NCBI GenBank assembly: GCA_964563505.1
Contig: CAZLXW010000001.1
Coordinates: 1 to 64,000, forward strand
Length of the DNA stretch: 64,000 nt
Direction of reading: 5' to 3'
Source: UBA1351 sp964563505
Lineage (GTDB): Bacteria > Bacillota > Clostridia > Lachnospirales > Vallitaleaceae
In this document: piece by piece, positions 1 through 7,851 of the stretch
How the letters are laid out: every line of letters starts with the position of its first letter
Numbering within the stretch: position 1 is the first letter of the stretch
Position numbers and translations under genes: made by a program
The notes under the pieces: model-generated
Seen by the model: the letters and a program-made list of their open reading frames with translations, nothing else
Database searches by the model: none
What the model was told of the DNA's origin: nothing

Positions 1-721
1 TATCCGATTTATCATTCAAGGGTAAAAAACCATCATTTTTAATAAGCGCATCATATACTACGTGTTCATCCGCTTCCATTTGTGCAAAGCCATCTTCTTT
101 TAGGCTCAAGACTAACTTTCCGTCACTATTTATTTTACTGATCTTGGCATGGAGTTCATCACCTAGTTCATAATGTTTCGTCACTTCTTTTTGCGGAAGT
201 AATCCATGATATTTGTTCTCTACAGCGACAAATAGTCCGTAATCCTTATTCATACTAAAAACTGTCGCTTTAACGCGGTCACCTTCGTTAAATGGTGACT
301 CTGCTAACAATAATTTTGACAGCTTCATTGTGGCACATAAACGATCTGATTTATCAATATATAGACCAACCAGGTATGACTCCCCTTCTTTAATTCGACC
401 GATTTGCTCTTTGAATGGCAAAAAGAGGTCTTTTAATAATCCCCAGTCTAAAAAAGCTCCGATTTTCGTCAACTGAACAACACGTAACTTTTTGATTTCT
501 CCCATAGAGATTTTCGGGGTATGGGTCGTACAAATTAATCGATCTTCGGAATCTTTATATACAAAAACGTCTAATTGGTCTCCTGTTTCAATATTTTCAG
601 GTACTTCCTTATTGGGTAATAATATACCCTCTGAATCTTCCATTGAATCATCCGACAAATAGATTCCAAAATCCGTTCTTCGTACCATGGTTAATGTTTG
701 AAATTCACCTAATTTTATCAT
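1..721 (-). CDS. cvfB: S1-domain RNA-binding protein, CvfB/YitL-like (3' end outside window)
   Basis: An open frame starts with ATG at 721-719 and runs off the left edge, so about 240 N-terminal residues are visible. It begins MIKLGEFQTLTMVRRTDFGI and shows successive S1-like beta-barrel segments: residues about 5-65 (TDFGIYLSD, ILLPNKEVP), 70-140 (KIGAFLDWG, DLFLPFKEQ) and 150-215 (KDYGLFVAVE, HGLLPQKEV). This is the layout of CvfB/YitL proteins, which bind RNA and in Staphylococcus affect virulence-gene expression; the winged-helix C-terminus would lie outside. The start is supported by AAGGAGAAC just upstream and by a 4-bp ATGA overlap with the aroK stop, so it is the last visible gene of the nadABC-aroK operon. 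The track missed it because it is open-ended. Confidence 0.85.
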   Translation of the reverse strand, partial: MIKLGEFQTLTMVRRTDFGIYLSDDSMEDSEGILLPNKEVPENIETGDQLDVFVYKDSEDRLICTTHTPKISMGEIKKLRVVQLTKIGAFLDWGLLKDLFLPFKEQIGRIKEGESYLVGLYIDKSDRLCATMKLSKLLLAESPFNEGDRVKATVFSMNKDYGLFVAVENKYHGLLPQKEVTKHYELGDELHAKISKINSDGKLVLSLKEDGFAQMEADEHVVYDALIKNDGFLPLNDKSD

Positions 722-1227
722 TGTTCTCCTTCTTTTTCTAATAATTCCACAAGCAGTGATACCGTCTCTTCAATAGTTTGCTTCTTAATATCGACACGTA
801 TATCGGCATAGGTTTCATATAAGATAACACGTTCTTCATAGACATCTCGTAAACTCTGATTAGGGCCCATAACAATACCACGTGTATGAATGTTTTTCAC
901 TCTTTTTTGAATCTCATCAAAATCTACAGCAATATAAACAATTGAACCTAGCTCTTTAAGATGCTTCATGCCTTTGTCTGAATAAACAACACTTCCTCCG
1001 GTTGCAACAATTGTATTCAAGGGATTCATTTGACAAATGACATCTTCTTCGATGGCTTTAAATCGCTCAATTCCTTTTTCTCGAAGAATTTCTTGAAGTA
1101 GTTGGCCTTCTTGCTGTTGAATCAATACGTCTGTATCCATAAAATCGTAATTCAAAGCCTTTGCCAATAAAATACCTAGAGTTGATTTCCCTGCGCCGGA
1201 CATTCCTATTAATATAATATTTTTCAT
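718..1227 (-). CDS. aroK: Shikimate kinase
   Basis: The protein phosphorylates shikimate at the 3-OH with ATP in the cytoplasmic route to chorismate. The Walker A loop GMSGAGKST lies at residues 8-16, the shikimate-binding DTD motif follows at about 31-33, and GG of ATGGSVV binds the substrate further on. At 169 residues it has normal family length. The longest frame opens with a TTG at 1245; I prefer the ATG at 1227 because MKNIILIG aligns with family N-termini, although the ribosome site (GGGA, about 10 nt upstream) is weak. It lies between nadC and cvfB and overlaps cvfB by 4 bp, so it is probably co-transcribed with NAD synthesis. Confidence 0.92.
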   Translation of the reverse strand: MKNIILIGMSGAGKSTLGILLAKALNYDFMDTDVLIQQQEGQLLQEILREKGIERFKAIEEDVICQMNPLNTIVATGGSVVYSDKGMKHLKELGSIVYIAVDFDEIQKRVKNIHTRGIVMGPNQSLRDVYEERVILYETYADIRVDIKKQTIEETVSLLVELLEKEGEQ

Positions 1228-1251
1228 ATGCTTATTATCCCACAATTTTCA

Positions 1252-2121
1252 TCAATTGACCACTGGTTTTTCAAATTTTAAACTGATATCTAGAGCATTA
1301 ACCGAATGTGTCAAAGCCCCGACACTGATAATATCAACCCCTGTAGCCGCAACTTCCGGCAATCGTTCTAAGGTCATATTTCCACTCGCTTCTAAAGAAA
1401 TTGCTTTTTTTGCATGCTCTTTAACAAAGCGTACCGCTCTTCTTAATTGCTCAGTTGTCATGTTATCCAACAAAATGATATCGACACCGGTATGTATGAC
1501 TTCTCTTAATTCATTAAAAGTTTCAACTTCAACTTCAATCTTAGCTGTATGAGGAATACAGGCCTTTACCCGTCGTACCGCCTCTGTTATTGACCCTGCT
1601 CCTGCGATGTGATTATCTTTAATCATTACCGCATCGCTAAGACTATACCGATGATTTGTACATCCTCCAACGCGTACAGCATATTTTTCTAAGCTACGAA
1701 GTCCAGGTGTTGTTTTTCGTGTGTCCACAATCTTAGTATCATATTGTTTTACTGCTTCAGCATAGATTTGAGACTTGCTTGCAATCCCGCTTAATCGCTG
1801 CATAATATTCAGTCCTAATCGTTCCCCTTTTAAAATGCTGGCAATGGGACCTGATATTTCTCCAATAACATCACCTGCCTCTATTTTCATACCGTCACTT
1901 TTTTTCTTGTCTATTTTTACCTTTTTATCAATACATTCATAGATCATTTCAAAAATTTCAATTCCACATAAGACACCTGATTCTTTTGCGATTAAAGCTC
2001 CAGACCCTAAGATTGTTTCATCTAATATTGCATCTGTTGTTACATCACCAAAAGGCATGTCTTCTTCAAGCCATGCCAAGATATGTCTTTCTAATTCTAT
2101 TCGATTAATAGCACCTTTCAC
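1252..2121 (-). CDS. nadC: Nicotinate-nucleotide diphosphorylase (carboxylating)
   Basis: Quinolinate phosphoribosyltransferase converts quinolinate and PRPP to nicotinate mononucleotide, CO2 and pyrophosphate, the third step of de novo NAD synthesis. Recognisable blocks are EDMPFGDVTTD (about residues 19-29), the signature VDTRKTTPGLR (about 132-142) with catalytic basic residues, MIKDNH (about 167-172), and the C-terminal IILLDNM and SVGALTHS phosphate-binding loops. It is 289 residues, full length. The start is a GTG at 2121 that overlaps the nadB stop in a GTGA arrangement, so translation is likely coupled. It belongs to the nadA-nadB-nadC-aroK-cvfB operon. Confidence 0.95.
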   Translation of the reverse strand: MKGAINRIELERHILAWLEEDMPFGDVTTDAILDETILGSGALIAKESGVLCGIEIFEMIYECIDKKVKIDKKKSDGMKIEAGDVIGEISGPIASILKGERLGLNIMQRLSGIASKSQIYAEAVKQYDTKIVDTRKTTPGLRSLEKYAVRVGGCTNHRYSLSDAVMIKDNHIAGAGSITEAVRRVKACIPHTAKIEVEVETFNELREVIHTGVDIILLDNMTTEQLRRAVRFVKEHAKKAISLEASGNMTLERLPEVAATGVDIISVGALTHSVNALDISLKFEKPVVN

Positions 2122-3659
2122 GACAAAACCTCCATATATGCTTTTTCTTTATAATGACATCCGATGCTTTCTTGACGCATTGCATCTTCAATAATTGCCA
2201 TGCTTACCTGACACATATTAAGCAACTCATAATACACCTGGCATCCAACAGACGTTTCTGTCAGACTTTCTAAAACGTCTTGCATGTCTCGATAGGCTTC
2301 TTCTAAATCTTTCTGCGTTCGTACAATTCCAACATGCTCTGACATAATCCTTTGAATGACTTCTTTCATTTTTACATCCATGTTTTTACACCTTTTATAA
2401 TCAACACTCTTTTCCATGGATTTTTCAATGCTAATATATTGATCTTTCATTGCGTTCCCTTTTTGTTTCAACGTTTCATTGATATGAAGTGCCACTCGTT
2501 TTCCAAATACGATACATTCTAATAAAGAATTACTTGCGAGACGATTGGCTCCATGCACTCCGGTAGAAGATACTTCTCCACATGCATATATGCCTTGTAC
2601 GTTGGTTTCGCCATTAAGATCCGCCATAATCCCACCAACAAAATAATGTGCCACCGGGGCGACAGGTATAAGATTTTTTTCCATATATATATTCTGCTTT
2701 GATAAAAATTGATATATCGAAGGAAAACGTTTCATAAGAAACGCTTTATCTTTATGTGTCATATCAAGCCATACATGTTTTTGATTGGACATTCGAATTT
2801 CTTTTTCAATACTTCGCGCAACGATATCACGAGGCGCTAAATCACCTCGTTCATCATACTTTACCATAAAGGCTTCCCGCAGTTGATTCCTCAAGATTCC
2901 CCCTTCACCTCTTAAGGCTTCTGAAATCAAAAAACGTTGTTGACCGGAAGGCGAATAATATGCTGTCGGATGGAACTGAATAAAACACATATTCACAAGG
3001 TCACACCCTACGTTAGCTGCTAATGCAATCCCATCTCCCGTCGAAAAGCTATGGTTTGTTGTATCTTGATAAAGAGCTCCGATCCCCCCTGTTGCTATGA
3101 CAAGTATCGATGTTTGTATGAAAATCTTTTGATTGTTTTGTAATATAATTACGCCACAAACCTGTCCATTGGCTTGCATAACAATATGAATAGCCATTGA
3201 CCCTTCAAAAATACCTATATTCTCTTTATGGATTGCCTGCAAGACAACGGTCTCCATAATAATCTTTCCGGTTGCATCACCATTTGCATGAAGAATTCGT
3301 CGGTGTGAATGTCCCCCTTCAAGGGTTGTTAATATCATTCCATTTTCATCTTTATCAAATTCAACCCCTAATTCAATCAGCTTATGAATCTCACTAGGTG
3401 CTTCTTTCACCAGTAATGAAACGGCATCAAAATCATTGACATTGGCGCCTGCCCTAAAGGTATCTTTCAAGTGCTCCAAATAGGAGTCCTCTGCATTCAT
3501 ACATGAAGCGATTCCACCTTGAGCTAAAAAAGAATTCGACTTTTCAACAGTTTCTTTAGAGACAACGGTAATATCATAGCACGAATCAATATGTAAGGCT
3601 GTATATAAGCCAGATAATCCGGATCCTAAAACAACAACATCTTTTTTTATTGTTTTCAT
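2118..3659 (-). CDS. nadB: L-aspartate oxidase
   Basis: A flavoprotein oxidising L-aspartate to iminoaspartate, which NadA condenses with dihydroxyacetone phosphate; in anaerobes fumarate is the probable electron acceptor. The FAD-binding GSGLSGLYTALH lies at residues 12-23, followed by SFLAQGGIAS (about 42-51), the HSHRRILHANGDATG block (about 116-130), and the C-terminal ACGEVSSTGVHGANRLASNS characteristic of NadB and succinate dehydrogenase flavoproteins. Its 513 residues are normal. The start at 3659 has GAAGGGATATAG ahead of it and follows the nadA stop by 12 bp. Its stop overlaps the nadC GTG by 4 bp. Confidence 0.95.
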   Translation of the reverse strand: MKTIKKDVVVLGSGLSGLYTALHIDSCYDITVVSKETVEKSNSFLAQGGIASCMNAEDSYLEHLKDTFRAGANVNDFDAVSLLVKEAPSEIHKLIELGVEFDKDENGMILTTLEGGHSHRRILHANGDATGKIIMETVVLQAIHKENIGIFEGSMAIHIVMQANGQVCGVIILQNNQKIFIQTSILVIATGGIGALYQDTTNHSFSTGDGIALAANVGCDLVNMCFIQFHPTAYYSPSGQQRFLISEALRGEGGILRNQLREAFMVKYDERGDLAPRDIVARSIEKEIRMSNQKHVWLDMTHKDKAFLMKRFPSIYQFLSKQNIYMEKNLIPVAPVAHYFVGGIMADLNGETNVQGIYACGEVSSTGVHGANRLASNSLLECIVFGKRVALHINETLKQKGNAMKDQYISIEKSMEKSVDYKRCKNMDVKMKEVIQRIMSEHVGIVRTQKDLEEAYRDMQDVLESLTETSVGCQVYYELLNMCQVSMAIIEDAMRQESIGCHYKEKAYMEVLS

Positions 3660-3671
3660 CTATATCCCTTC

Positions 3672-4574
3672 TCAACTCATGGCTAACATACGGTCTAACG
3701 GTTTTTTTGCAAGTTCAATCGTTTGCTCATCTAATAAGATTTCATTCCTTTCTTCCAATAAACATCGATAAAGTCCTTGCAAGGAATTCTTCTTCATGTT
3801 CATGCAGACCAAGCGTGGTGAGGCCAATATAAATTTTTTATTCGGATTATCCTTAGATAAAGGGTGCATGATTCCGTCTTCAGTCGCAATAATAAATTCT
3901 TTATGTTGGCTATTTCTTGCATAATCCAGGATTCCTTTTGTCGAACCGATATAATCAGCCACTCCCAAAACACCTTGGTTACACTCCGGATGGGCAAGAA
4001 CCTGTGCACTTGGATTAGCTTCCATAAGTTCTAGGACATCCTCACGACGCAAACGTTGATGGGTCAAGCAAAACCCCGGCCACAATTCTATGTCCTTTTC
4101 TGGCATTTGTGATTGAATATGTGTCCCTAAATTACGGTCCGGTAAAAACAAAAACCGCTTACCTTCAAGTTTTTCCATAATATTTAATGCATTCGATGAG
4201 GTTACACAAATATCTGTTAATGTCTTAACTTCTGCTGTCGTATTAACATATGATACAATCGTTCGATTTGGATTTGCTTGCTTGTATCTTTGCAAGTCTT
4301 TTGCATCCACCATGTCTGCCATTGGACAGCCCGCATCCAAGGATGGAACCAGTACTTTTTTATTCTTTGAAAGAATTTTAGCTGTTTCACCCATAAACCG
4401 AACACCACATAAAACAATTAAATCCCGAGCATCAGAAGCACCGATTTTTGCTAAGGCCAAAGAATCTCCTACAAAATCAGCAACATCTTGAATCTCAGGA
4501 ATTTGATAATAATGCGCCAAAATTAAGGCGTTTTTTTCTTTTTTCAACTTAAGTATTTGCTCGATTAACTCCAT
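3672..4574 (-). CDS. nadA: Quinolinate synthase
   Basis: This [4Fe-4S] enzyme condenses iminoaspartate with dihydroxyacetone phosphate to quinolinate. Visible are LAHYYQIPEIQDVADFVGDS near the N-terminus and the three cluster cysteines in VLCGVRFMGETAKIL, DICVTSSNA and HPECNQGVLGVADYIGST. The reading frame is open back to 4652, but the ATG at 4574 has a clear GGAGGAATC ribosome site and gives the usual ~300 residues. A good promoter (4624-4652) lies directly upstream, so nadA is the first gene of the nad operon. Confidence 0.95.
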   Translation of the reverse strand: MELIEQILKLKKEKNALILAHYYQIPEIQDVADFVGDSLALAKIGASDARDLIVLCGVRFMGETAKILSKNKKVLVPSLDAGCPMADMVDAKDLQRYKQANPNRTIVSYVNTTAEVKTLTDICVTSSNALNIMEKLEGKRFLFLPDRNLGTHIQSQMPEKDIELWPGFCLTHQRLRREDVLELMEANPSAQVLAHPECNQGVLGVADYIGSTKGILDYARNSQHKEFIIATEDGIMHPLSKDNPNKKFILASPRLVCMNMKKNSLQGLYRCLLEERNEILLDEQTIELAKKPLDRMLAMS

Positions 4575-4623
4575 GATTCCTCCATCTACAACATGTAAAC
4601 TTATCTGTCTTGTCATTAGAGGG

Positions 4624-4652
4624 AGTATAGCATAATCTTTTAAAAAAAACAA
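4624..4652 (-). promoter_or_regulatory. Sigma-A type promoter of the nadABC-aroK-cvfB operon
   Basis: On the minus strand, TTGTTT (4647-4652) and TATACT (4624-4629) are 17 bp apart. Transcription would begin near 4617, leaving a leader of about 40 nt that contains the nadA ribosome site. The leader carries ACAAGACA and ACATGT, which could belong to an NAD-repressor site, but I cannot match a NiaR consensus with confidence. Confidence 0.65.
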
Positions 4653-4656
4653 TAGT

Positions 4657-5958
4657 TTAGATAACTTTTATGGTGTCGCGTTCTTCTTTGATGGCGTCAT
4701 AGAGAACATGATCAATCTTATTTACAAATATTTTCAAGGTATCATCCTCTGTATATGACGTAACAAAAATACTGACTGTCATCTGGATTTCTTTACCTTC
4801 CCAAAGTATAATTGTATCTTTCACATCATTACGTAAACGTTCAGCAAGTTTTTCTGCAATATTGACTTCGATTTCAGGAAACAGGAGTATAAACTCTTCT
4901 CCTCCCCATCTTGAACAGACATCAGCTTCGCGCGTTAATGATTTAAATACTTCCGATAGTGTATAAATCACATAGTCTCCACACTCATGTCCATACTGTC
5001 GATTAATTTTATGAATATGATCCACATCAACCATTAAAACCGCAAAGGTCATATGACGTTCGTAAAAAGCAAGTATAAATTCTTTGATCTTACGAAGGGC
5101 GTATTGGCGTGTATACAATCCGGTTGTGTTATCCTTTAAGGACAAATCGGATAACTCTTCTTTAATTGATCGGATAAGGTTTGTTCGAACGGTAGTCTTT
5201 TCTGTTCGAAGACTTGGTTGAATCATGACAATCAAATATTTTAAGACATGATTTGAGTCTTCTACTGAGGTAATCGTAATACTCGTCCATGTTCGTGTTC
5301 CGTCTTTTGCAACTAAACGATACTCCTTTCGAAAGGAAGCAATTTTTTGTTGAATAACGGATTGATACATCTTCAAAAAAGTGTGCTGATCCTCATCGTC
5401 AACGAGCATCTGAAAAGGTAAATTCTTTAACTCATACTCTTTATATTGAACACTTTCACTAAGATTCTTATTTGCCAAGATGCATGTACCATCTAATCGC
5501 ATGAGAGCTATTCCAATCGGCGCGTCGCCAAATAGACGATAAAATTTTTCATCTTGTAGTCGAGTATCTAAATCTCTATTGGGTTGGTGGGTATGATTCA
5601 TGACAACTCCGATAAGGTCTGTGACTCTGCCTTGTTCATCATATATTATATGTATTCGCTGATGAGTAAAGATACTCTGTCCATCATAAATTTTGATATG
5701 AAAGTAAAAATCCGCTTCTATATCATGTCGACCTATATGATAGTTATATTTTTCTTGCATTTCGTCAAACTCTTGGTTTGTAATCAATGCTTTGATTTCT
5801 TTTATAGATATCGCACTCGCGTACATTCTTCCCAAAATATTACAAAGTCCTTTTGAGACGCTAATACTCTCTTGTTTTTGATAATTCCACGTCCATGACC
5901 CTGTCTGAAGCATTGTTTCTTTAATTTCATCGATTTTCCTAGGATTCACTTCGTCCAT
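4657..5958 (-). CDS. PAS-domain diguanylate cyclase (GGEEF)
   Basis: A soluble 433-residue protein that probably makes c-di-GMP from two GTP. The N-terminal two thirds hold two PAS-like segments: the first has WNYQKQESISVSKGLCNILG and a PAC-like tail; the second, at about 145-265, has LFGDAPIGIALMRLDGTCIL and EYRLVAKDGTRTW. The GGDEF domain occupies about 275-433: LMVDVDHIHKINRQYGHECGD, then the active-site loop RWGGEEFILLFPE. No clear I-site RxxD is visible ahead of the loop. No membrane segments are seen. The frame extends to 6024, but ATG 5958 has AGGAGGTGCCCT immediately upstream and is the better start. It is transcribed separately from nadA downstream. Confidence 0.85.
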   Translation of the reverse strand: MDEVNPRKIDEIKETMLQTGSWTWNYQKQESISVSKGLCNILGRMYASAISIKEIKALITNQEFDEMQEKYNYHIGRHDIEADFYFHIKIYDGQSIFTHQRIHIIYDEQGRVTDLIGVVMNHTHQPNRDLDTRLQDEKFYRLFGDAPIGIALMRLDGTCILANKNLSESVQYKEYELKNLPFQMLVDDEDQHTFLKMYQSVIQQKIASFRKEYRLVAKDGTRTWTSITITSVEDSNHVLKYLIVMIQPSLRTEKTTVRTNLIRSIKEELSDLSLKDNTTGLYTRQYALRKIKEFILAFYERHMTFAVLMVDVDHIHKINRQYGHECGDYVIYTLSEVFKSLTREADVCSRWGGEEFILLFPEIEVNIAEKLAERLRNDVKDTIILWEGKEIQMTVSIFVTSYTEDDTLKIFVNKIDHVLYDAIKEERDTIKVI

Positions 5959-5973
5959 AGGGCACCTCCTATT

Positions 5974-6002
5974 ATTATACTCCCCCTTATCATAACATAG
6001 CC
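5974..6002 (-). promoter_or_regulatory. Possible promoter of the GGEEF gene
   Basis: A perfect TATAAT (5974-5979, minus strand) lies just upstream of the ribosome site. The hexamer 17 bp further up (GGCTAT at 5997-6002) is a poor -35, so the promoter is weak or needs an activator. Confidence 0.35.
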
Positions 6003-6004
6003 CT

Positions 6005-6053
6005 AAAAAAGAAAAAAGCATCATTTCTAGGTATTTATAACTAGAAATGATGC
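6005..6053 (-). terminator. Intrinsic terminator after hcp
   Basis: Perfect 13-bp arms (6018-6030 and 6041-6053, GCATCATTTCTAG and its complement) enclose a 10-nt loop, and on the minus strand the stem is followed by TTTTTTCTTTTTT (6005-6017). It starts 16 bp after the hcp stop and separates hcp from the GGEEF gene. Confidence 0.9.
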
Positions 6054-6069
6054 AAAAGTTATCACTAAA

Positions 6070-7686
6070 TTATGCTAATAATTGTTCCATATCATCTTCA
6101 ACGTTGTTGATTCCATTGATTCCAAATGTTTCAACAAGTACATTGGCAACGTTTGGAGATAAGAATGCCGGCAATGTTGGTCCTAATTTGATATTCTTAA
6201 CCCCTAAGTATAATAAGGCAAGAAGAACAATAACCGCTTTTTGCTCATACCATGCAATGTTGTAGGCAATCGGCAATTCATTAATATCATTTAATTCGAA
6301 GACCTCTTTAAGCTTAAGTGCAATCACTGCTAATGAATAAGAATCATTACATTGGCCTGCATCAAGCACACGTGGAATCCCGCCAATATCTCCAAGAGGT
6401 AACTTATTATAACGATATTTTGCACAACCTGCTGTTAAGATTACTGTGTCAGCAGGTAATTTATCTGCAAACTCTGTGTAGTATTCTCTTGACTTCATAC
6501 GTCCGTCACAACCGGCCATAACAAAGAATTTTTTTATGGCACCGGATTTAACTGCGTCCACAACTTTATCTGCTAATGCAAAAACTTGCTCATGTGCAAA
6601 TCCACCAATGATTTCTCCGGTTTCAATTTCTGTCGGAGATGGTAAAGTCTTAGCCATTTCAATGACTTGTGAGAAATCTTTCCAGCCCTTTTCATCTGCT
6701 TCTATATGTGTAGATCCAGGATATCCTGCTGAACCCGATGTGAAAATACGTTTTTCAGATCCATCAGTAGGAGGTACAATACAGTTTGTTGTGAAAAGAA
6801 TCGGTCCATTAAAGGTTGCGAACTCTTCTTTTTGTTTCCACCATGAATTTCCATAGTTTCCAACTAAGTTATCATACTCTTTGAATTTTGGATAGTAATT
6901 ACCAGGTAACATTTCACTATGTGTATAAACGTCAACGCCTGTTCCTTTTGTTTGCTCAAGTAACATTTCAAGATCATTTAAATCATGTCCTGAAATAAGG
7001 ATTGCAGGATTGTTTCTCACACCAATATTTACTTTTGTGAGCTCCGGATTACCATATGCTGTTGTATTTGCAGCGTCTAATAAGGCCATTGCTTTTACGC
7101 CATATTCCCCTGTTTTAAGTGTTAGTGCAACAAGGTCATCTGCAGATAATGTGTCATCTAATGTTGCTGCCATTCCTTCATATACAAAGGCATAAATGTC
7201 ATTATCTTCTTTGCCAAGGTTATATGCATGATGTGTATATGCCGCTAAACCTTTCATTCCATATATAATTAATTCTCGAAGAGAACGTACGTCTTCATTT
7301 TCCGTTGAAAGTACACCACATGTTTCTGCTTTTGCTTCCATATCTTCATCAGTACTTACTGTAAATGTAGCTGCGTCATGGAGATTTGCTGTCACTTTTT
7401 GGGCTAACCCATCACGGATTTCGATGTTTTTACGAATTTGCTTTTTGATAGCTTCTGCATCAAAGTTGGCATTTGTAATCGTTTTAAATAAACTATCTAA
7501 GACAACTTCGTTGATATCACCTAAATCTTCCGGCTTCATACCACCCTTAACTACAATATCAGAAATTCCTTTTACTGTGTAGATAAGTAAATCTTGTAAG
7601 TTTGCTACTTCCGGAGTTTTACCACATACTCCTTTTATTTCACACCCTGTTCCTTTAGCTGCCTCTTGACATTGATAACAAAACAT
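6070..7686 (-). CDS. hcp: Hydroxylamine reductase (hybrid cluster protein)
   Basis: Hcp (prismane protein) carries a [4Fe-4S] cluster and a hybrid 4Fe-2O-2S cluster; it reduces hydroxylamine to ammonia in vitro and acts on nitric oxide in vivo. The N-terminal cysteines C3, C6, C15 and C21 (FCYQCQ, GCEIKGVCG) have the spacing of strict-anaerobe Hcp proteins. Hybrid-cluster ligands are present in ISGHDLNDLEMLLEQ, TNCIVPP, AGCDGR and LTAGCAKYRYN, with the C-terminal DAGQCNDSYSLAVIA. At 538 residues it is full length. Its ribosome site AAGGAG lies 12 nt before the ATG. A class II-type operator and promoter (7788-7838) precede it and a strong terminator follows, so it is a single-gene unit, probably induced by nitrosative stress. 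Confidence 0.95.
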   Translation of the reverse strand: MFCYQCQEAAKGTGCEIKGVCGKTPEVANLQDLLIYTVKGISDIVVKGGMKPEDLGDINEVVLDSLFKTITNANFDAEAIKKQIRKNIEIRDGLAQKVTANLHDAATFTVSTDEDMEAKAETCGVLSTENEDVRSLRELIIYGMKGLAAYTHHAYNLGKEDNDIYAFVYEGMAATLDDTLSADDLVALTLKTGEYGVKAMALLDAANTTAYGNPELTKVNIGVRNNPAILISGHDLNDLEMLLEQTKGTGVDVYTHSEMLPGNYYPKFKEYDNLVGNYGNSWWKQKEEFATFNGPILFTTNCIVPPTDGSEKRIFTSGSAGYPGSTHIEADEKGWKDFSQVIEMAKTLPSPTEIETGEIIGGFAHEQVFALADKVVDAVKSGAIKKFFVMAGCDGRMKSREYYTEFADKLPADTVILTAGCAKYRYNKLPLGDIGGIPRVLDAGQCNDSYSLAVIALKLKEVFELNDINELPIAYNIAWYEQKAVIVLLALLYLGVKNIKLGPTLPAFLSPNVANVLVETFGINGINNVEDDMEQLLA

Positions 7687-7787
7687 TAAAAATCACTACT
7701 CCTTTTCCTGTCCCTGAATTATATTCAGCAGACCTTCTCTTAATCGTTAGTTTCTATGTTGGTTTATGTGTTTTCTTCATGAACCAC

Positions 7788-7838
7788 TAAACACATGATA
7801 ACATAAAGCAAGACTTTTTCATGTAGCTATAGCTACAT
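7788..7838 (-). promoter_or_regulatory. hcp promoter with an 18-bp palindromic activator site at -41.5
   Basis: A perfect 18-bp palindrome, ATGTAGCTATAGCTACAT, spans 7821-7838. On the minus strand a -10-like TATCAT lies at 7795-7800, giving a start at about 7788; the palindrome centre is then exactly at -41.5, the position used by class II CRP/FNR-family activators. There is no convincing -35, as expected for activator dependence. HcpR, a CRP/FNR-family regulator known to control hcp in anaerobes, is the natural candidate; the regulator itself is not in this window. Confidence 0.65.
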
Positions 7839-7851
7839 TTTTTTGCACATT

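Noticed and set aside
4575..4623. NiaR-type NAD repressor site in the nadA leader (ACAAGACA, ACATGT)
   Set aside because: The half-sites do not form a clear dyad and I cannot recall the consensus for this lineage precisely enough to claim it.
7821..7838. Palindrome read as a terminator
   Set aside because: On the minus strand, where the genes lie, the stem is followed by GAAAAAG and not by a U tract; the promoter geometry fits an operator better.
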